In this document: positions 29,389 through 33,179 of the stretch, one piece after another
How the letters are laid out: each line of letters starts with the position of its first letter
Numbering within the stretch: position 1 is the first letter of the stretch
NCBI GenBank assembly: GCA_003248075.1
Contig: QJYK01000242.1
Coordinates: 1 to 33,179, forward strand
Reading direction: 5' to 3'
From: Gemmatimonadota bacterium
GTDB lineage: Bacteria > Gemmatimonadota > Gemmatimonadetes > Longimicrobiales > Gaopeijiaceae
Length of the DNA: 33,179 nucleotides
The notes under the pieces: generated by a model
Database searches by the model: none
Told to the model about the DNA's origin: nothing
The model's input: only the letters and a program-made list of their open reading frames with translations
Position numbers and translations under genes: made by a program

Positions 29389-32331
29389 CTACCCGCCCAA
29401 CCTGGTCCTGATGGCCTCCAGCATCGGTTCGACCTCCGGATCAGCGCCGTCCCACATGCGCAGCACATCCGCGTAGAGTCCCCCCGCCTGGGCGGAATCA
29501 CCCGATTCCTCGGCAAGCTCACCGAGCCGCTCGAGGCCGATGGCTCGATGCCAGACTCCGTCGGCGGCGATCCGATACCAGAGCGCGGCGTCAGAGGACC
29601 GTCCCGCCGCTCGCAGGAGCTCGGCCCGCAGGAACGCCGGCCAGCGATCGGCCAGAAAGCCCTCGAAGAAGGTCTCGGTGCCCGCGCGCGGCCACGTCTC
29701 CTCGCGGCTCCAGTATCCCGATGTCAGGAGCGAATCGAGACCGCGGCCCGGCTCGCCTCGTTGCCCGGCATCCAAGGCCGCGAGCTCCTGGACCAGGTGC
29801 CGCTCCAAGCGGGGTCCATCGGAGACACTCTGTTCGACTTCGCGTCGGAGGTCGCCGTAGGCGCTGCGGAAGCCGTCGATGTCGCCGAGACACAGCGCGA
29901 GCCGTGCCAACAGGTATTGTCTGACCGCGGACTCGGTCGTTCCTGAACGGGGAGCTACCGCCCGAAGGCGGCGCGCAGCTTCCCTGTCCCTGTCGCTGTC
30001 CACCGCTCCAGGATGGAGCGCTACCCAGGCGAGGTCGTAGGGCAGCAGCATGCGGTGGACCGGCCCGATGGCCCGGAGCGTCGTCTCCGCCTCGCCGAAG
30101 TGACCCACCGCGGTCTCGAACCGCGCCTGCATCCGCGTGATGGCGGCACGGGCAGTGTCGGACACGACGCGGCTGGCGTAACGCTCCATGATCCGTCGCG
30201 CAGCGCCGGGATCGGCCACCATCACCGCTCCTGCGATCACCGAGATCGTCCCCGCCAGGGTGGTGGGCGGATACTGCGTTTCGGCGCCGAGAAAGGTGTC
30301 AACGGAGCCGTCGAGGAGCACCGTATCTCCTCGGAGCCCCGCCGACGTCATGCGGACGATCGCCGGCCAGACGGGGTCCGCTCCCACGGAATCCAACCGA
30401 GCGGCCCACGGTCCGAGTGCCGACGTGTCGCCCTCCATGCCGGCGGTCAACGCGAGATGGAGGTAGGCGGGGGCCAGAGCCGGCTCGAGCTCGACCGCCC
30501 GCTCGTACGCCGGTCGCGCCGAAGCCGCGGTCTGGCCGACGAAGTGTCCGGTGTGGGCGAGCTGCTCGGCCAATTGGAACCACCCCGCCACGTCGTCCGG
30601 GTACCGCTCAACGAGGCCGCGGTACAGCGCGATCGCGTCCGCATGGCGCCCTTCCGAGCCGGCGAGAGCCGCCTCGAGGCGCATCTTGGCACGCGGGCTG
30701 AGGCGCTCTCCGTGGCGGGTCGCGAGCTGGAAGTCGGCCGTCGCGGGCAGATCGTCGAATTCCGCCACGTACCCGGCCCAGTAGGCGGCGAGCGCGAAGG
30801 TCGAGTCCAGCGCGACGGCGCGGCGGAGGAGCGCGAGGGTCTCCTGCATCCCACGGCCCTGCCTGAAGTTTCTCACCCCGTCCAGGTAGAGCCGGAGCGC
30901 CTCGTTCGACCGCGTGGTGAGCTCGCCCAGGTCGGAATAGCGGGCTTCCGGACCCGTGATCCCCGACGCGACCAGCTCGCTCACCAACCGGTCGACGAGA
31001 CCGAACAGGTCATCCTCGGGTCCCTGGGCGCTGGCCTCGATCCGGCTCAGGCCTCGTGGATCACGGACGGAGGCCCGGATCAGGAGTTGGCCCCCCGAGG
31101 GGAGCACGGTGCCCTGGATGACCCTTCCGACACCCAGCCGGGTCGATGTCCTGGAGACCTCCTCGTCGGACGGCTCGCCGTCCGAGCCCCCGGAGTAGGT
31201 GGCCAGCATCGCCTGAGGGTCGACGAGGCGCAGCCCGCCCACTCCGTCCAGCTTGGTGCTCAGCAGGTCGACCATGCCCTCGCGCAAATACTCGAACTCG
31301 GTCCCCCCGCGCACCGCGAAGGGGAGAACGGCGATGGCGTTCGGGTCTCCGGTTCGCGCAACAGGTCCGCCGCTCCCCGGACGGCGGAGCCCCCACACGC
31401 CGGCCACGAGCAGGCTCACGATGGCGGCGGTAGCGAGGCCGTGACCCCAGGTCACCCGTATCGTCCGCCCCCGTCCTCGAGCGTCGAGCGGTGCTCCCGG
31501 TCCGGACAGCGCGGTGGCGAAGGCGCGCGCGTCGGGGAAGCGATCGGCCGGCGCTCTGGCCAACGCACGCTTCACGACCGCTTCGAGCCACCGCGGTACG
31601 GCGTCGCGCAGCACGCGCACTTCGGGCACCTGCCCCGTCGCCTTCTTGGCCAGGATCGCGACCGGTGTGCTTCCCACGAAGGGGGGCTCGCCGGCCAGCA
31701 TCTCGTACAGCACGCATCCCAGTGAATAGACGTCGCTCCTTCCGTCGATGCTCGAACCCGCTGCGGCCTGCTCGGGACTCATATAGGTCGGCGTGCCGAT
31801 CACCGAGCCCGTCTGAGTCAGGTGCGCCCCACCTGCCGCCTCCAGCCCCCGTGCGATCCCGAAGTCCGCGATCGCCGCGTGGTTTCCGGACAGGAGGATA
31901 TTGGCCGGCTTGATGTCTCGATGGACGACACCGGCCTCATGCGCGTAGGCAAGTCCATCCGCGACCTCGCGGGCGATCGCTAGAGCCTCGTCGATGGGGA
32001 TCTGCCCCTCCCGGGCCAGGCGGTCGCGAAGCGACTCCCCGTCGACGAGGGGCATCACGTAGAAGAGGAACCCGCCCGCCTCACCTGAATCGAAGAGCGG
32101 CAGGATATGCGGGTGGCGGAGGCTCGCGGTGGTCTTGATCTCCTGGATGAAGCGCTCCGCCCCGAGCGCCGCGGTAACCTCGGGCTTGAGCACCTTGAGC
32201 GCGACCTTGCGATCGTGCTTCAGGTCCTCCGCCAGGTAGACGGTGGCCATCCCGCCGGCCCCGAGCTCACCCTCGATCCGGTACCGGTCGCCCAGGGCCG
32301 CGGACAGACGGGAGTCGGGGTGGGACGCCAC
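29389..32331 (-). CDS. Serine/threonine protein kinase with C-terminal TolB-like and TPR modules
   Basis: This 980-residue protein starts at GTG directly after the stop of the broken kinase gene, with GAGGGGGG just upstream. The kinase domain (about 17-280) is complete: glycine loop GAGGMATVYLAED (24-36), ATP-binding Lys K46 in VALKVLK, catalytic loop HRDIKPANILL (D139), DFG at 156-158, and the activation segment end GTPTYMSPEQ. A single membrane helix follows near 290-312 (GLATAAIVSLLVAGVWGL), placing the rest outside the cytoplasm. That part has a TolB-like module (AIAVLPFAVRGGTEFEYLRE) and many TPR helices (NEALRLYLDGVRNFRQGRGM, ALLRRAVALDSTFALAAYWA). The extracytoplasmic half is homologous to the protein at 24511. 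It is probably a transmembrane sensor kinase; the signal and the phosphorylated targets are unknown. Confidence 0.93.
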   Translation of the reverse strand: MASHPDSRLSAALGDRYRIEGELGAGGMATVYLAEDLKHDRKVALKVLKPEVTAALGAERFIQEIKTTASLRHPHILPLFDSGEAGGFLFYVMPLVDGESLRDRLAREGQIPIDEALAIAREVADGLAYAHEAGVVHRDIKPANILLSGNHAAIADFGIARGLEAAGGAHLTQTGSVIGTPTYMSPEQAAAGSSIDGRSDVYSLGCVLYEMLAGEPPFVGSTPVAILAKKATGQVPEVRVLRDAVPRWLEAVVKRALARAPADRFPDARAFATALSGPGAPLDARGRGRTIRVTWGHGLATAAIVSLLVAGVWGLRRPGSGGPVARTGDPNAIAVLPFAVRGGTEFEYLREGMVDLLSTKLDGVGGLRLVDPQAMLATYSGGSDGEPSDEEVSRTSTRLGVGRVIQGTVLPSGGQLLIRASVRDPRGLSRIEASAQGPEDDLFGLVDRLVSELVASGITGPEARYSDLGELTTRSNEALRLYLDGVRNFRQGRGMQETLALLRRAVALDSTFALAAYWAGYVAEFDDLPATADFQLATRHGERLSPRAKMRLEAALAGSEGRHADAIALYRGLVERYPDDVAGWFQLAEQLAHTGHFVGQTAASARPAYERAVELEPALAPAYLHLALTAGMEGDTSALGPWAARLDSVGADPVWPAIVRMTSAGLRGDTVLLDGSVDTFLGAETQYPPTTLAGTISVIAGAVMVADPGAARRIMERYASRVVSDTARAAITRMQARFETAVGHFGEAETTLRAIGPVHRMLLPYDLAWVALHPGAVDSDRDREAARRLRAVAPRSGTTESAVRQYLLARLALCLGDIDGFRSAYGDLRREVEQSVSDGPRLERHLVQELAALDAGQRGEPGRGLDSLLTSGYWSREETWPRAGTETFFEGFLADRWPAFLRAELLRAAGRSSDAALWYRIAADGVWHRAIGLERLGELAEESGDSAQAGGLYADVLRMWDGADPEVEPMLEAIRTRLGG

Positions 32332-32904
32332 TCACCCCCCCTCGCCCATCCGCCGGCGCAGCTCGCCGGTGAAGTTCGTGAGCAACATCAGGCGATTCGG
32401 CTCGGGAAGTCCGTCCGGGGTGGCCGCGCCCAGCGCCGACCGTTTCACCAGGAACCGGTTTCCGACCGTGTCCAGGTCCTGCAACCACGCGGTCCCGAGG
32501 CCGGTGACGGTGCGCCAGGACGACGGTGAGCCATCCGCTCCTACGGTAACGACTGCGAGCTCTCCGGAGGCCCGGACGTAGTACAGCTCCCGGGAGCCTC
32601 GAGCCCAACGGAAGGCCGGCTTATACGCCGACAAGGTGTCGCCGCCGGTCACCAGGGCCTTGCGGCCGAGACCGGGCCACTCCCTCACATAGCCTCGATA
32701 GGCCCCGTCCTCCTCGCTGGCGTACGCCCCCAAACGACGGTCGGGGGAGACCGTGGCGCTGTGCTCGACCGCCACCTTCCGGTCGTGCTTCAGGTCCTCG
32801 GCCAGGTATACGGTGGCCATGCCCCCCTGTCCCAGCTCCCGCTCGATGCGGTAGCGTTCGGACAGGGCCTCGCTCAGACGGGTGAAGGCGTCGCGCACGG
32901 GCAT
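32332..32904 (-). pseudogene. Serine/threonine kinase gene with in-frame deletion of the catalytic core
   Basis: The 190-residue frame is open from ATG to stop but encodes a chimera. Residues 1-46 are the start of a Ser/Thr kinase, with LSERYRIERELGQGGMATVY and AEDLKHDRKVAV. The next residue should be the ATP-binding Lys but is Glu47. From about residue 50 the sequence is the C-terminal end of a PD40/WD40-like propeller, as found at the end of other kinases (VSPDRRLGAYASEEDGAYRG, REWPGLGRKALVTGGD, FRWARGSRELYYVRASGELA). The catalytic loop, DFG motif, membrane helix and most propeller blades are missing, so kinase activity is impossible. A deletion of several hundred codons that kept the frame explains this. 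A small non-enzymatic protein could still be made. The downstream intact kinase begins immediately after its stop. Confidence 0.78.
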
Positions 32905-33038
32905 GACCGGGGGACGAGGATACCGTGGCCCATCATAGGGTGCCTCGTGATGGCCCGTACAGGGTCACGCGCGTTCGGACTCGTATCGGGGCGGGGGCGA
33001 CCCTTCTCGCTCCGAGGTCGTGCCGCGACCTTCCACGG

Positions 33039-33179
33039 ATGCCAGCTCGCCCCCCGATACACCGCCGGCTCTTTGCGGAGCTGCGCCGCCGCCGTGTCTT
33101 TCGCGTCATGGCGCTCTATGGAGCGGCGTCCTTCGCTCTGCTCCAGAGCGTCGACCTCCTGGTGCCGCTCCTGGGGCTG
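33039..33179 (+). CDS. Membrane-anchored TolB/TPR-family protein (N-terminal part)
   Basis: Only the first 47 residues are inside the window. They read MPARPPIHRRLFAELRRRRV and continue into a membrane helix (VMALYGAASFALLQSVDLLV). This aligns with the N-termini of the genes at 19235 and 24511 (the shared pattern is a basic stretch, then V-x-x-x-Y-x-x-A-S/T-x-x-x-L-Q-x-V-D), so the gene is very likely a further member of that family. It is divergent from the broken kinase gene across about 134 bases, which must hold both promoters. The C-terminal content cannot be seen. Confidence 0.72.
   Translation, partial: MPARPPIHRRLFAELRRRRVFRVMALYGAASFALLQSVDLLVPLLGL

Noticed and set aside
32332-32904. 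Functional small kinase
   Set aside because: The ATP-binding Lys is replaced by Glu, and the catalytic loop and DFG motif are missing, so it cannot be an active kinase.
1-33179. CRISPR arrays, tRNA, rRNA, insertion sequences, riboswitches
   Set aside because: I scanned for regularly spaced repeats, tRNA-like cloverleaf patterns, transposase motifs and terminal inverted repeats and saw none that I could support. A covariance-model search could still find a small RNA.

Overview
This 33.2 kb window is high-GC and tightly packed with genes. The repertoire looks like Gemmatimonadota or a close relative: two PadR/ADOP-type permease cassettes, a VPS10/BNR propeller protein, Ser/Thr kinases carrying TolB and TPR modules, and a TonB receptor with a carboxypeptidase-regulatory domain. 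That placement is inferred from gene content alone, since no rRNA or other phylogenetic marker is present. I saw no tRNA, rRNA, CRISPR array, transposase or integrase.

Region 1 (1-6380, minus strand) is one apparent five-gene operon. It reads from a large secreted BNR/VPS10 propeller protein, to a secreted NHL propeller, an RraA-type aldolase, a class V aminotransferase, and an aconitase/LeuC-type dehydratase that runs off the left edge. Neighbouring genes overlap by 1-4 bases or are separated by 18 bases, so transcription and translation are probably coupled. The three enzymes could form a short route to pyruvate, which is the best candidate for an undescribed pathway here.

Region 2 (6525-12770, plus strand) holds two successive PadR regulator plus ADOP permease pairs. 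Each has a visible palindromic operator at its promoter. Just downstream (12820-13269) lies the 3' remnant of an S41 peptidase gene, followed by a small outer-membrane-type protein (13320-14087).

Region 3 (14115-19193) has a TonB-dependent receptor on the minus strand, divergent from a three-gene operon of RimB-like protease, RimK-type ATP-grasp ligase and AstE/aspartoacylase-like zinc hydrolase. These three are joined by ATGA overlaps and look like a system for adding and removing amino acids on a protein or peptide tail.

Region 4 (19235-33179) is dominated by a paralogous family of membrane proteins with TolB-like and TPR parts: genes at 19235, 24511 and 29389, with a fourth starting at 33039. 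In one of them the membrane N-terminus is replaced by a complete Ser/Thr kinase. Next to it is a broken kinase gene whose catalytic core has been deleted in frame. Also here are a metallophosphoesterase lipoprotein with PKD domains, an unrecognised 246-residue membrane protein, a Cys-rich repeat protein with a His/Met-rich insert, and an unusual DUF429-HIT fusion.
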